This document shows, in pieces, positions 31,944 to 63,529 of a stretch of DNA of 64,000 nucleotides. How positions within the stretch are numbered: the stretch's first letter is position 1; every line of letters begins with the position of its first letter. This DNA is from Hyperoplus lanceolatus. Lineage: Eukaryota; Chordata; Actinopteri; Uranoscopiformes; Ammodytidae. The stretch lies in NCBI GenBank assembly GCA_026929865.2, contig CM049410.1:23280001-23344000 (forward strand), written 5' to 3'. A program made the translations under genes and the position numbers. The notes below the pieces were generated by a model that worked only from the letters and a program-made list of their open reading frames with translations, had not been told where the DNA came from and did not search any database.

Positions 31944-34490
31944 AGTGAGTGAGTGGGCGAGAGATAAGGTGCATCATTTTCTCTCCAAATGTTTTTTTCA
32001 TTTGCACTTTTTTGCCGAAAGCAACCTTTTTAAATCAGTGTAATCTTGTGTTTGAATGAGAGGATGTTAAAGGGAGAGCAGCAGAGGTGGTGTCGGAGGA
32101 GGAGAGACAGAAAGTCAGCGCTATGGGCCGACGTACACGGAGTAATAATGCCTTTACTATGAACAACCACAAATATCACCACACCGTCACCTGTTGTAGA
32201 AATGACCAAACTGCTGTTTAAGAACAGGACGCCTCTTCCTGTAGTGACATCACTGCCACGCTGCTGACTGTCTTAGGAAACAATCGCCATGGACAGTTTA
32301 TTTACAATACTATGTCTTAAGTGTGCAGGAAAATGTGGATGTAACATTTTCTAACTAGCCCGTGTCAAGTGGCAAGCACAAGGATGAGACGTTAAAGGGA
32401 TAGGTCAGTATTTGTGAAGTGGGGTTGTATGAGGTACTCATGCATAGTTAGTGTGTTACCTAATGAAGATTGGGATCAGCGCAGTCATTTTAAGGACTTT
32501 TGAGGGAGGGACATCGCTGTAGCAGAAGTCAGCATTGTAATGTTGCAGAGGGGGTCAGAAGAAAAATGACAATTCGCCAACTATATATATGCTTACCTAA
32601 AAGAAAATCAGTTCAATTGTACGCTAGATTTAGGATTGTTTCGGTACTGATTCGCTGCACTGCACCAGCAGACTGCTGATTATTTTTGCCCTTTTTTAAG
32701 CTAGTTCGGCCATGTATTACTCCGCCTATGGAGCATATCAGTCCACAAATCAACAGTGAAAGTATACTACTTAGTGTACAATTGAATGGATATTCATTTT
32801 TTAGTTTAGCATTATTATATTTGGCGAAACACCGTTTCTCTGCTTGCCCCATCTACAACAGTACAAGGCTGACATCTCTCCCAAACCCCTTAAAATGACC
32901 GCGTTGACTGCCATCTCCATAAGGTAACTTAAGACTGAGACTAGGTAAGAGTAACAATGCTTAAGTACCTTATACAACCCACTTCAAAAATACTGAACTA
33001 TCCCTTTAACGCCCATGTGCTGTCATGTTCCGTGCCTTCCTGCAGGGGGCAGCAGAGCCACACAGACGTAGGGTTAGGTCGCTGCTGTGTTGCTCCCTAC
33101 CCATCTTTCCACCAGCGTTGCCTTAATATTATACAGACAGATTATTACAACCATCTATAAATACAAAAGACGCCGATGTTAAAAAATGTATTTTTCCTAA
33201 TAATTGCAAGGAACATGTCTTGGTTTCACTTAGAAATGATGACCATTATTTGTAAACATAAGCTATATTCATGTAGACATGCCCAGAAGTAAGAAAAAAA
33301 ATTCTTAATGTCTGAGTTTCAAAATTCCCCACCTAACATTAGACATATTTGTAATATGTTTTGTTCCCCCCCTGCCAAGGCAAATTTCAATAAAGAAAAG
33401 TTCCCGCACCAATTTCTGACAGTAAAGTATTATAAAGCAGTAAAATGATCTACCTTCAAAGTGTTTTGAACTATATTTAAGTAATGATAAAAGTAGTTAT
33501 TTCTTTACAATATGTTTTTTTCTGAAGATTTTGAATTTAATCGGCTGTTATATTGGTTATCAGATCATTTTTAGTCCCTAATTTCGGAATCGGCATCGGC
33601 CCTAAAAATTGGTCTGGCCCTTTTACAATGTGTGAACGCCTGCTCCCTGCTGACACAAGCTGAATGAGGAAGTCTGTGCTGTATTCAAGACAGAAGGACT
33701 TGTTTCTGTGCTTTCACGTCTTAACTTTTGACCTGCAATGGGCAACGTGTTGGGTTGACACAAATGTGTTCAGTGACAGGTGGACTGCATTGTGGTACTG
33801 ATGTTTTTTCTTTACACTTTTTAAGTTTTTTTTTTTACATGTACTTTATCAGTGTCTTAACATGATGTGTATGTATGATGGTGAACTGGTAGCAGGGGAA
33901 AAGTCTATTCTTGACCTTGAATACAGTTTGAAATAATAATAATAATCCTCAACTCAAGGTCCTCTTACTAGCTTTGTCCAGAGATTTCAACTGCAGCCAA
34001 TGCTCTTCATTAGTCGGTTGGAGTTTTGATGGTATGTGGGGTATTTCTGCTAAAAAAAATCAATGTTTTCAGTGTTTAGGATGTGTAATATTACAGTATT
34101 GCCCAACATATCACATTGGAAGTTTCAATCAATATTACCTTCATTTATATTGTAACCCGCCCCCCCCTCCCCCTATTACATTTATCAAAAGTCATTTGTG
34201 CCACTATTTTGCCCCTGTGCAGTGGCCCATGCTAACTAGTAGAACACTATTGCAGCTATACAGGGATGAGCAGCCAGCAGTCCTCCCCACCATGACCAAT
34301 TGTATTTGGTTTCTTTTTCTTTTTTGGAATTGAAAGTATAAAAATATTCATACTGTTCCTGCCATTTGTAATGTTTCAGACAATTTGGTTTCTCTTATTA
34401 TTAATGTTAATTCATATTTATATCTATCTCGCAGCCTGCAATTCACGTCATCAATTTTTATTTTGAAATAAAAGTCAAATCACTTTTATA
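31793..34490 (+). other. rras: Probable rras 3' UTR with an inserted repeat element
   Basis: Non-coding after TAA. Contains GT arrays (31839-31940), the inverted-repeat element at 32392-33009, and AATAAA hexamers at 33389-33394 and 34467-34472, either of which could end the transcript. Confidence 0.5.
32392..33009. mobile_element. Inverted-repeat element with TTAA ends, family D
   Basis: Left TTAAAGGGATAGGTCAGTAT then ttgtgaagtggggttgtatgaggtact; the right end is the near-exact inverted form (acaacccacttcaaaaatac, tgaactatccctttaa). The terminal repeats are roughly 48 bp with few mismatches, suggesting a relatively recent copy. No open frame. Confidence 0.85.
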
Positions 34491-36250
34491 CATCATTGAA
34501 TAATTTCTTTCTGTTGTGTTTTGACTTTTCAAACCGACACTGTTTGAAGCAGAATTTTTTTTCTAGGGTTTCCAAGACGTTACAGTTTCATCATTTGTAT
34601 TCTGTTGTGACAGATTTGGTCACATTAAACATGTATTTACAAAATCAAAGTCCAAGCAGCAAGAAATGTATTAAAACAAAGTGTTTATAACAGGACAAAG
34701 TATGTGAACGTATTTACAACATTTAAGTAAAATTACAAGACATTCATCTAAAAATGTTCTAAGGTAAACAGGCCTTCTGATGATAAACACAATGTTATCC
34801 CTGGCTCGGGATGGACCTTTTGGGGTTGACTATGCAGACATATTTAGGTCACAAGACTGGTTTGAGGTCACAGGAAAAACCCTATGAGCTTAAAACCCTA
34901 AAGGAAGTTAGGGAGTTTGCCGACGTAATCACCTTGGGTAAGGAGTTCCAGAGTCTAGGGGTTTTGACAGAAAATCCTATGTACACTTTTGTAGCTTGTC
35001 AGGAGGTTTACACCTGAAGATAAAAGTGTGAGCGAGGCCAAGCAGGGCTTTAAAAGTTAAATGCATCTTCATTTCAGTTGTTGCTTCGGCAGGCAGGCTA
35101 CACCCATAGCCCAGGGATATACTATGCTCATGTCTTCAACTTCATTGATTTGAAATAAGAACAAGTGGGAACATGGGTCCGTTTTGTAACAGGCAGGCTA
35201 TTGAAGGCTTCTATTGTCATCAAAGGACTGAAAAAACCCATACCATAACACAACATTTTGGGCACTAGAATTGACACTGATCTGTAGCATGTTTGAAAAT
35301 AATTATAATAAAAACTTGAATTACAAAAAAAAAATTTTTGGAAAACTTAACGTAAATCTTCTTCAGAACTGAATTTCATATTTGCAAGTTGCCCTGCAAT
35401 ACAGGGAAAACTTTACAATGTAAATTAATCTAGCTTGATTGCTGGCAAGTAGCTCCCGACTAGGTTAATAATGAGGATATTACAACCAAAACCTACTGAC
35501 CTTCTTTTGTTTTGTTTGTTCCATCAAGTCAGGACAAGTTGTGAAGTTCATTTGAGAGGGGGCGGGGTTCTGGGTGCCTCAAACTATTTTTGGTTTAAAT
35601 TATGATGATAAAATGACTCATTACCAAGAATTACATGCAGAGAAGAAATGTTTAGTAAACCAACTGCAGGCTCTGTAAATGTAAACCAAGCCCCCTCCCC
35701 TGAAACTGCATAGTGCACCTTTAAAGGGCGGGTAAACTCGGTTCACCATCCAGTCGACTTGAGTTGGTTGCTGTCATTAGCGTTGGATGTGATCAATGTT
35801 TAATCACAAGGTTAACAGACCAAAACAAAAGTATTTTTAGTGAGTGACACTGGGTTAGGGACATGTTTGAGTACAGAAAAACACTAATAGATACCAATGA
35901 TTTGATTGGATCGGAATGATTGCTGGAGACAGTTGCAGGAGTAACCTAATATAACATGCCCTTGGATTGTGCGCGGAAGGAGAGAAAGACAGACAGACAA
36001 ACACACAGACAGACAGATGGAGAGGCAGACAGGTTTGTGGGGGTTCCTCCCATTCAGCCGGTATGTTGTCCAACAGGTTTATGATGAGACGATACACTCT
36101 CTCGGTAAACAGCACACAATTCTGGAGTCTTTACACTTCCACTAAAGAAGCTCACTTTGAGGGGAATATTGGTTCCTCCATGTTTTCTGGAAATCTTAAG
36201 GAATAATTGTTTTTTTTCTCTCAAACTACAGCAGAGTAAGTTGGCCACAG
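34491..36250. other. Intergenic DNA between rras and prrg2
   Basis: Contains an interspersed repeat at about 34800-35230 (gagttccagagtctaggggt, taggtcacaagactggtttg) and a family B right end at about 35690-35722 (aactgcatagtgcacctttaa). Nothing coding was recognised. Confidence 0.55.
34800..35230. mobile_element. Teleost interspersed repeat (LINE/SINE-like), unnamed
   Basis: Phrases such as ggtaaggagttccagagtct, agccttgtcagg-like 'tagcttgtcaggaggtttac', 'gcgaggccaagcagggcttt' and 'aacaggcaggctattgaagg' have the texture of a dispersed fish repeat. Boundaries are approximate. The 68-codon open frame at 34811 is repeat text. Confidence 0.45.
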
Positions 36251-36377
36251 CTTTGGACAGGTGAGTGAGTGTATTGGAGGCTGGTCCTCACACACACATA
36301 CACCACACAGCCTCAGGCAGGAAGTGTTGGAATCATTCCCACCGAAACCCTTCCTTGTTCTTTTTTTCTGTTTTTAG

Positions 36378-39300
36378 TTTATTGCGTCGATGGCCTCCAC
36401 CGTGTCAGTGTTGTGGATTGTGCTGCTGTCCCTGCTCCAGCTGGCCCAATGCTATGTGACCGACAGGCACGCTCCAGGTAAGAGCACACACCTCTTCTCA
36501 CTCACAGCTGGTCAGTCCACACTTAAAAGACACACACTATAGAATTTTAGAATCTTAACAACTGTATTGGTCTAATTTCTAGTCAGAATATATCATCTCG
36601 CTGTAAAAATAGAAGGACACAATCACCTCACAAGCAACATTTCAGTGAAATATAGGGATTAAAATTCAATACGCTTGATTTGTAAATGAGGATTGCAAGG
36701 GTGGCTTACAATGACACAAAAACTGTTCCTATTATTACTATAGTAGTAAAACATGCTCAACATAAGTATTTCCAGCCAGCTACAAGATATATCTCTGTCT
36801 TATTTTGTCTAATTTATTATCATTATCTTATATCAAGTAGGTGATTATCTTAAATCTAGAACAGTGCCACTAATGTAATGATGAGATTGACATTGACAAG
36901 TCGTGGGAAGTATACTGCTTTTGATCATTACAGGTTTACTATGATACATAAAACTTCCTAATACAAATACAATACAGTCACTGTATTGAATACACTACAA
37001 CTTGAGTTTTCCCAGCTAATTTCAAGATCTATTCTATCTTGAAAGGCTTAAATATTCCATATTATTTCAAGAAATCTTACCAGGTGAATTTTCACCTGTT
37101 CCTTTGGCAGAGTTGGTTTACTTTTTACAAGTGAAATACACCTGGTTTTGTTACACTTATTTTTTTAAGAGGCATTTTGTCCAGTGTACTGCCCTCCCAC
37201 ACAAAAGAGAAAAACAATCTATTCAGTACAGTATTGTTTCTTGTATTGTGTTCCAGAGTGCGGGGGTTGTATATACTGTAGTTCATCACTCATACGGTAT
37301 GACTGTATATATAATATGGCCCGTCTCTGCTGTAGGAGTTCCAGTGTTGGTGGACCAGCAGGCAGCCACCTCCTTCCTGTCCCGCACACTGCTCTACAAC
37401 AGCTGGGACTTTGAGGTGGTGGCGTCTGATAATCTGGAGAGGGAATGCAGGGAGGAGATCTGCAGCTATGAGGAGGCCAGAGAGGTGTTTGAAGACAATG
37501 ATAAGACGGTAATGCTGCCTCCATATACATAGACATGTTGAATGTAGAACTCCACAGCCTTTTGAAATATTTCATTATGTCTAATCTGACGTTGGTATCA
37601 CCGTAGAGCAGTGAAGGAAATAGGCGGGTGTTCGGGGCGAAGTGCCCATGAACAATTCAAAATTTCCATGGAAATTCATTTGACAGAAGATTTTAATGGC
37701 CCTGTGAATGTAAAATTATTTTGGGAGATTTTACTGTCCTTATATGCATCTGCAAAGCCAGAGTTAAAAATGGACTACCTGGCATATGTAGTACAGTACA
37801 TACTAAACTAGTATTCCATACTAGTTTACTACTACTACTACAATATCTTATCTGGGAGTGCAGTTGGCATTACATTGGGATTAAGGGGTATTAAAGGGTC
37901 TTTAAAAAGTCTTAAATGTGATTTGGAGAACCATGGTGGTACACTGTTAAAGGAAACATGAGATTTCCTTCTTTCATTGCTTTTGAAAGGGAGCTGTCAA
38001 AATAATGGGTAATAAAAGGTTCGGCATAGTAAGCTATGGCTTCAGGCTATACCTTTTTGGTTCTGTTTTGTCTTTTGTATATCTTTTGTTTCAATGCCAG
38101 AACAGCAATACCTTAATGTCTATTTATTCTTTATCTAAGTCTTGACTAAGTGAATAGTCAATCAGTTTAATGTTGACCGAAATAAACTAAACTAAACTAA
38201 ACCAAAATCATTCAAACCACGCAAAACTTTAGCTTAACAAGTGCATCTGTGAAGACTGAGATGTATGGGTTTATGTTGCATTATAATTTTGCCTTGTTGT
38301 TCTTTATTGTTTTTTTTGTCATTGTTGTTTTAATCTTTGTCTCTATGACTACATTATTATGTGATAAATGCCTAACCAGGGACCAGGACTGCTTATCCTC
38401 TAATCTGATTTTTCTCCATGTTTTAGAGCGTGTTTTGGGAGGACTATATCAGCAGTCACGGTAAATGCTTCAAAAATGTATTTGATCCATTGTCGTATTT
38501 GAAAATACACGAGTAACACTTAATACATCATTTTCTCCGCATTGCTGCCATTTTTTCTCAGAGGATAATCTGTCATTTTAGAATAGGTTGTTGTAAAGTA
38601 TGCTTAATGCCTTAAATGCTCTGTCAAAGTGTAGCCAAAATACATCCCTTACTACAGAAAAACATGCTGCTGCAAACTGTCACATATTTAGGAATACTGG
38701 ATACAACGCCAAACACTAGGAATATGTTGCAGTTACACAATTATACTGATGACTTAAAGGTTGGGTCAGCGATTCATGAGAATTTTTTTTGACAAAATCA
38801 CTTTTTGCCAAATCATATCTCCTCATATTTGTAGCCTATAATCAGCGCACTCACAGTACAGACAGGAAGGAGATTGTGAGGAGATATTCACTGATTTGAC
38901 AAAAAGTGATTTTTTCAACAAACATTCTCCGGAATCGCTTACCCCACCTTTAAGCCAATTAGACCCACACAAGACGGAGACGTGACTGACCTGCTGATTG
39001 CCTGGTATGAGAATTCTCCTTAATGTTAATGATGATATTTGTCTTTGAAGAATACAGTCCCAAAGTGGATGTGTCGGGGCTGGTGGCCGGCATCGTGGCT
39101 ATCCTAGTGTGTGCAGTCTTTGCCACTGTGGTGGGAATCTACTGCTACAAAGCCAAGAGGAACAAGAGTGGACGAAGGTCAGGATTGTTTTGCAGCAACA
39201 CCAGCACATCCCCAATGCCAAGTCTCTTTAATTTGTCACTTCCTGGGTGATCCCTTGTGCAGCCCCAGTCCTCGACACCTGTTCAAGAGAGACTGGAGCT

Positions 39301-40390
39301 TTTTTACTTCCTTTACAACCATTTTAATCAGAGGTATCACACTTTATAGTGTATTTTGCACAGCTCACTTAACCTGTGATGTGGAAATTAAAGGTGGAGT
39401 CAGCGATTCTGGAGGACGCTTGTTGTCAAAACCACTTTTTGTCAAAAATCATTGACTATCCCCTCACGATCAGCGCTACTTGTTCGTACTGTGTGTGTGC
39501 TGAAAAAAAAATCCAGTCTTAATAGCCTGACTCTGTAAACTGGTATATCAACAAAGGGGGCCCACCGTAGCCACCATAATGCCCGTTTACAAAGCCTTGG
39601 CTTTGTGTTATCACAGGATTTTTTGTCAGCTGGCCCACTGTAGCGGATCGTAAGGAGATATTCACTAATTTAGACAAAACCTGATTTTGACAACATACAT
39701 TCTCCAGAATCGCTGACTCCACCTTTATATTTACAAATATATTTCCACCAGATTTACTGAGCCCATTCATGTTTGCTTCAGACTTGATCAGATTTACAGC
39801 AACTTAACTTAGTTTTCTGAATTCTTCTGATTGCTTTGTGTTGCTCATTGTGCTGATCCAGAGCTCCAGTGAGGCTGGCAGCAGATGGGCGTCCGGCCCC
39901 AGAGACGGTGCCCCTGGGTGGGATCATTGCCCCGGGTCTACCCAGTTACAACGAGGCTCTGCACCACAGCGGGGTACACGATGCCCCACCACCACCATAC
40001 TCAGGGTAAGTGGATGCTCCAGTAGGCCTACTTATGAATCCAGGTCAGCATATCTGTAGGCTACAAGATCCAGCCATTATCTACCATGATGTAATGAGTG
40101 TCCCAAAATGCAATAAGTTGTTCCATTATGGACAAAAAGTTATTACATTAAGCGCTCAGCATTTTGTTAGATTATGGACCAGTAAGCCTACAACATTATA
40201 GGTTTAATTATTAGTATTTTTTCCATTATGGGTCGTTGTTACATTTTGGGCTCTTATACAACAAGCATCTTTATAGGAACAATAAATATATCACCCTGAC
40301 TGTTGGACCGTGACGCTCACAAAGATCTTTCCTCTCTCTGACCACAGGGGAGCGCCATCAGAGCCTGCTGATCCAGGAGACAACGAATGA
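36378..40390 (+). CDS. prrg2: Transmembrane Gla protein, proline-rich Gla 2
   Basis: Single-pass membrane protein with a vitamin-K-dependent gamma-carboxyglutamate domain outside and WW-binding motifs inside. The ATG is at 36390, 12 nt into its exon, and coding exons are 36390-36477, 37336-37508, 38427-38460, 39051-39177, 39862-40005, 40348-40390 (stop TGA); 609 nt, 202 aa, the length I recall for human PRRG2. Signal peptide about 1-21, propeptide ending near FLSR (43-46), Gla domain about 51-97 with LERECREEICSYEEAREVFE (63-82) carrying the Glu cluster and the Cys67/Cys72 pair, then the 34-nt exon coding SVFWEDYISSH, the short aromatic exon seen in Gla genes. Transmembrane segment about 107-131, then cytoplasmic LPSY (167-170) and PPPY (184-187). 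A non-coding first exon probably ends at 36260 (gacag|gtgagt). Confidence 0.93.
36478..37335 (+). other. prrg2 intron 1 with a dispersed repeat
   Basis: A segment at about 36976-37105 (ttcaagatctattctatctt, tttcaagaaatcttaccagg, tgaattttcacctgttcctt) recurs inverted at about 42755-42860 in prr12 intron 1. No coding support. Confidence 0.6.
37509..38426 (+). other. prrg2 intron 2
   Basis: AT-rich non-coding sequence of about 900 nt. I saw no recognisable element apart from a (TAAAC)n run near 38183-38204. Confidence 0.5.
38756..38952. mobile_element. Family A MITE, short copy (prrg2 intron 3)
   Basis: TAAAGGTTGGGTCAGCGATTC at the left (first 20 listed from 38756) and the inverted end cggaatcgcttaccccacct at the right, with 'tcacagtacagacagg' inside. 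Confidence 0.8.
39390..39725. mobile_element. Family A MITE, best-preserved full copy (prrg2 intron 4)
   Basis: AAAGGTGGAGTCAGCGATTC at 39390 and the exact inverted form GAATCGCTGACTCCACCTTT at the right end, 336 bp, flanked by TA on both sides (aatTA…TAtatt if the TA is counted as the duplication). Confidence 0.9.
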
Positions 40391-40632
40391 GTGCAGGCAC
40401 AGCCTCTGCTTTATGTTTGACGGGCACTGGTGTTTTTTGATATATTGTATTTATAAATGAAGTTGCAGCACAATCCCAGAATGGACCCTGTCTGTCCACT
40501 ACAGATGGGCTGCAGCTTAGGGTGGGCTGCACTGTAGGCTACACTCGACTGTGTTGGTTGTAAGATACTTTTGAACAGAGCAACAAAAAGGCAATCCGTT
40601 CATAGAGAATATCAAGAAAACATGTTTTATAT

Positions 40633-40638
40633 AATAAA
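40633..40638 (+). terminator. prrg2: prrg2 polyadenylation signal AATAAA
   Basis: The first AATAAA after the TGA stop, about 240 nt downstream, in a short plausible 3' UTR. Confidence 0.55.
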
Positions 40639-40719
40639 TCACAAAGCAATGACACGTGTCTCCATTCATTTCTATCCATTTAGTCTTTCATCCGTCTAAC
40701 TTGCCAAGGCAGTAGGCCT

Positions 40720-41405
40720 AGAGAAAAGCAAATGTGTGTGTATTGGAGCTCAGGAGGACGTCAGCACATCATTGTGTGTTTGCTGCTGCTTTGCACAGTT
40801 TATTATGGAAATACAGCTGGCTACAGGCTGAGCTCTTTCACTCTCTTCCACGGTGCTGCTGCACACTGCGCTGCTGTGCATGACAAATTGTGTGTGTGTT
40901 TGCGCGCGCATGTGTGTGAGGGAGGGAAGGAAGGAGAGAGGATGAACGCCAGCCAGCCCAGTCATTCCTCTTAAAAATGGCGTCTTGTGCACAAAATGAG
41001 CGAAAATAGCTTTACTACGATGTGTGTGAGTGAGTGAGCAGCGGCGGCACAGAGTAGCTACTTTTAAGTCGGAACAATGTGAATATAGCTTCGGCTTCCT
41101 AAAATCTGCTAATGAATGTGCAGCATCTGTTCTACTCACGGCCCATCCGCTTAACACGGGAGACAATAGACAGTGAAATATAAGGGAGGAGGAGGTGCTC
41201 CTGGCTGCTGTGAACCCCCCTCCCCTCCCTCCCTCGCTCCTTCTCCTCCCTCCATTCCTGCCTACAGTCTACAGGCTCGCCAGGCAGGAGGGAGAAACAG
41301 AATAGCGAGCAGCAGTAGCAGCGCACACAGAAGAGAAGACATTCCTCCCTCCCCTCCCCCTCCTTAGCAGCTATCTGCCCATCTTCATCCAGCCCTTTGC
41401 TTTTC
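40720..41405 (+). promoter_or_regulatory. prr12: Probable prr12 promoter and 5' UTR
   Basis: Sequence turns GC-rich from about 41180, with pyrimidine-rich blocks (cccctccctccctcgctcct) and CpG sites continuing into the first coding exon. This is consistent with a CpG-type housekeeping promoter. No TATA box was seen. Confidence 0.45.
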
Positions 41406-60808
<19,403 letters not shown>

Positions 60809-61810
60809 AGGAGGACCACAGCCTGAGCCGACCAAAACCAACCAAACTCACACAGCCATGCGCAGTATTAAAGATGGAGGCATCCGGAGTTTGTGAAAAC
60901 AAAAGAATCCCCAACCACACAACGGACGCTAGTAGCATTAGCTCCGGTGAGAACAGACACTGTTGGTTCGTTAGTGGGATCTTTAACTTTAATAGTATTT
61001 GTTTTATCATTGAGCCCCTTTTATAAAAGTACCTCTTGACCCATTGAAAGATGGGGGAGGGGAGGGGGGTTAAACTATGTGAATGTGATGGATTTCCCTC
61101 AAAAGTCAAAGAAAGGGGCCACAACCTAATTTGGTCATCGCTACCAAACAGATTTTTATGAAGAACTATAGAATATTGACAGGCACAGCCATGCCGTCTA
61201 TAAGTGTGTATTGACTATGGTTTGTATTATTTATACAAAGGACAATTTCTAAAATGACTGTCCTAAAATGGGATTGTTTGCTGTTATTATTTAAGAAAAA
61301 AAAAAGGTTTTAAAGGGTATAAATAAAATAGCCCTCCTGCAATCAGACCCACAGAGGTAAAGCTAGAGTTGAATAAGACCGAATAGAAGGACTATGTGAT
61401 AGTCCCCTGTGTCTACCTGCTTCGGTTAGAAAAACAGTGAAGATTAAAGGGGTAATGTATTTTAAAACTAAGCTGTGTTCTTTCTGTTTGTTCTTCAAAA
61501 GACAATGAGAGGATTTAAAATTTAAAAAATAAAATAAAGCACGACTTTCTTAAAGGAAGTGTGAGGTGGAATGATCCAAAAGCATTAATGTCAGTGTTTA
61601 ATGTAAGTCATTTTTATCTGTTTGTTGTTGATAGATATTTTGTTATGATTTGACCTCCCAGAGGATATTCTTGCAGAGCATTTTTGTTTTGTTTTGTTTC
61701 GACGTGTAAATACTGTACAGCTGTTTCATTCTCTAGTTCCGTTGCTCTTCTGTACATGAAATTCCTGTATTTGACATAATGAAATAAAACTGTTGACAAA
61801 TGAAAAACGT
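60809..61810 (+). other. prr12: prr12 3' untranslated region
   Basis: Non-coding from the TGA stop to a pair of AATAAA signals (61783-61788 and about 61817). An earlier AATAAA cluster is at about 61526-61537, giving possible short and long 3' ends. Confidence 0.6.
61783..61788 (+). terminator. prr12: prr12 polyadenylation signal AATAAA
   Basis: AATAAA about 975 nt after the stop, followed by AT/GT-rich sequence. Confidence 0.5.
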
Positions 61811-61933
61811 GATAATGAATAAACCCACCCTGTGTTCCAGTCATTTCAATGAGGCATGAGTAAGTGGGGTTGAATGAGGGGTTAGTATCCATGTCTATGC
61901 CCACAACGCCCTACATCAGCACAGCCCAAATTA

Positions 61934-62055
61934 AAGGTGGAGTCAGAGATTCTGGAGAACGCTTTTTTTTTCGAAATCCCTTCTGGTCCAAATCAGTGAA
62001 TATCTCTTCATGATCTGCTGCTACCTGTATATAGCGCAAAACTAGAGTATTTAAC
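61934..62055. mobile_element. Family A MITE, truncated left half
   Basis: TTAAAGGTGGAGTCAGAGAT through 'atctgctgctacctgtatat'. The right inverted end is missing. Confidence 0.75.
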
Positions 62056-63529
62056 ATCCATATCGATATTTATGATTCGGGTCCAAGTTTGATTTGATAT
62101 TGGATTGAATCCAAATGCTGTGGCAGAGGCGTGCACGGCTCTCTAAGTGTGCATTTAAAAATGTATTTAATATAAATCACAAAATGCATATGTGTGTATC
62201 CTTCTGTGTCACTATTGATTAAAATAGAGAGCGATCTGATTCCATTCATGATCAACAGAATGTCATGGCAGTGTTCCAGTTTACAGGCAGCAACGTTGAG
62301 CTGTGGAACTTTCTCTAGAGCCACATGAAAGCAACATTCTCACCATAATACTGAGCAGATGAGAGATGAAAAAAAAACTTTGGCTCAGAAATATGTAACC
62401 ATGCATGAAACCACAGCCCTATATCTTTTTTAATTATCTAAAAATGGCTACACACCCCTTCATTCCTAGGTAATGATAACATAACTCAAACTTTAACTGA
62501 CCCATTGACATTCACATATGTTTAAAAAATCGACATGTATCTGTAATTTGTCATCATTATTTGTATACTCAGATTTTGTGTACATATTATGATAGTTGTA
62601 CAGCATACAAGGTGTCCTATGCTGTACATGTGACGAGTCTCCCTGAGGCAAAATATGACTTTTGATATGAGGATTGATAAATGAAACTGACGTGTTAACT
62701 ATGAAAGTTTGAAACTCTGCAGTGTAATGTAGTAAAAGTCAAAGAAAGAGCGGAATAACTTGAAACATTTGAAACTCTAAAACACATGCTTTGGGAATGA
62801 TCAGCAGTAATGTGAAAGTGAATCCACCACTTATTATTACTTATGATGTGAAACAAAGAGAAAAAACTGGTGAGACAGGCCAAGATTTAGAGGCTGCACT
62901 GTAAAAAAAAATATATAAGCTAAAAAGGGGCAGGGTAAAAGGAAAAACATGCAAAGGGAAGTTACAGAAAGGGGCGGGCAACAGCACAGACATCTGGAAA
63001 CAATCGAGCAGAGAGAGATAGAGAGAGAGAGGGAGAGAGACAGAGAGGGAGGGACATAGAGAGAGACACAGTTCTGTTAACAATAGGAACAAAATGAAGG
63101 CTAAAACCTCCCGCATGGACAGTCACATAAACTTAATATAAAGTTCTGGATTTTTGGAAGAAGACAAGTTAACTAATTAATCATTGAAGGACAATTCAGA
63201 GAAAGCTGGCTGACTCACTGACCAATCCAGCTCTGAAAGGAAAACTAAGGGAAAATCCTAAAGGCGCCAGGGGTTACCAAGAGGAGCCTGATAAAACAAG
63301 ATACAAGAGAAGTGAAATTCATCTTCAGGTAAAGTCTGTTTGTATATCAGTTGTTGTAATGCAGATACAGATACTAAATCTAGACATCAGAAACACCCCT
63401 TTAAGTTTGTTGGTGCGGCTGTTTTGATGAGCTGGTCTGTTTTTTCACTTTGTCAAGAATGTAACCATGATACTGTACATAGAGCAACTTTGCCACCAAC
63501 TCACTGATCTGCTGTATTTGGTTTTATGG
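62056..63529. other. Downstream intergenic DNA
   Basis: No coding exon was supported. A GA-rich segment (63001-63070) precedes a non-coding stretch that ends in a good donor (cttcag|gtaaag at 63329/63330). This could be a leader exon of the next gene, but nothing else supports it. Confidence 0.4.

Noticed and set aside
34811-35017. 68-codon open frame MDLLGLTMQTYLGHKTG…
   Set aside because: Lies wholly in interspersed-repeat text with no codon-level support.
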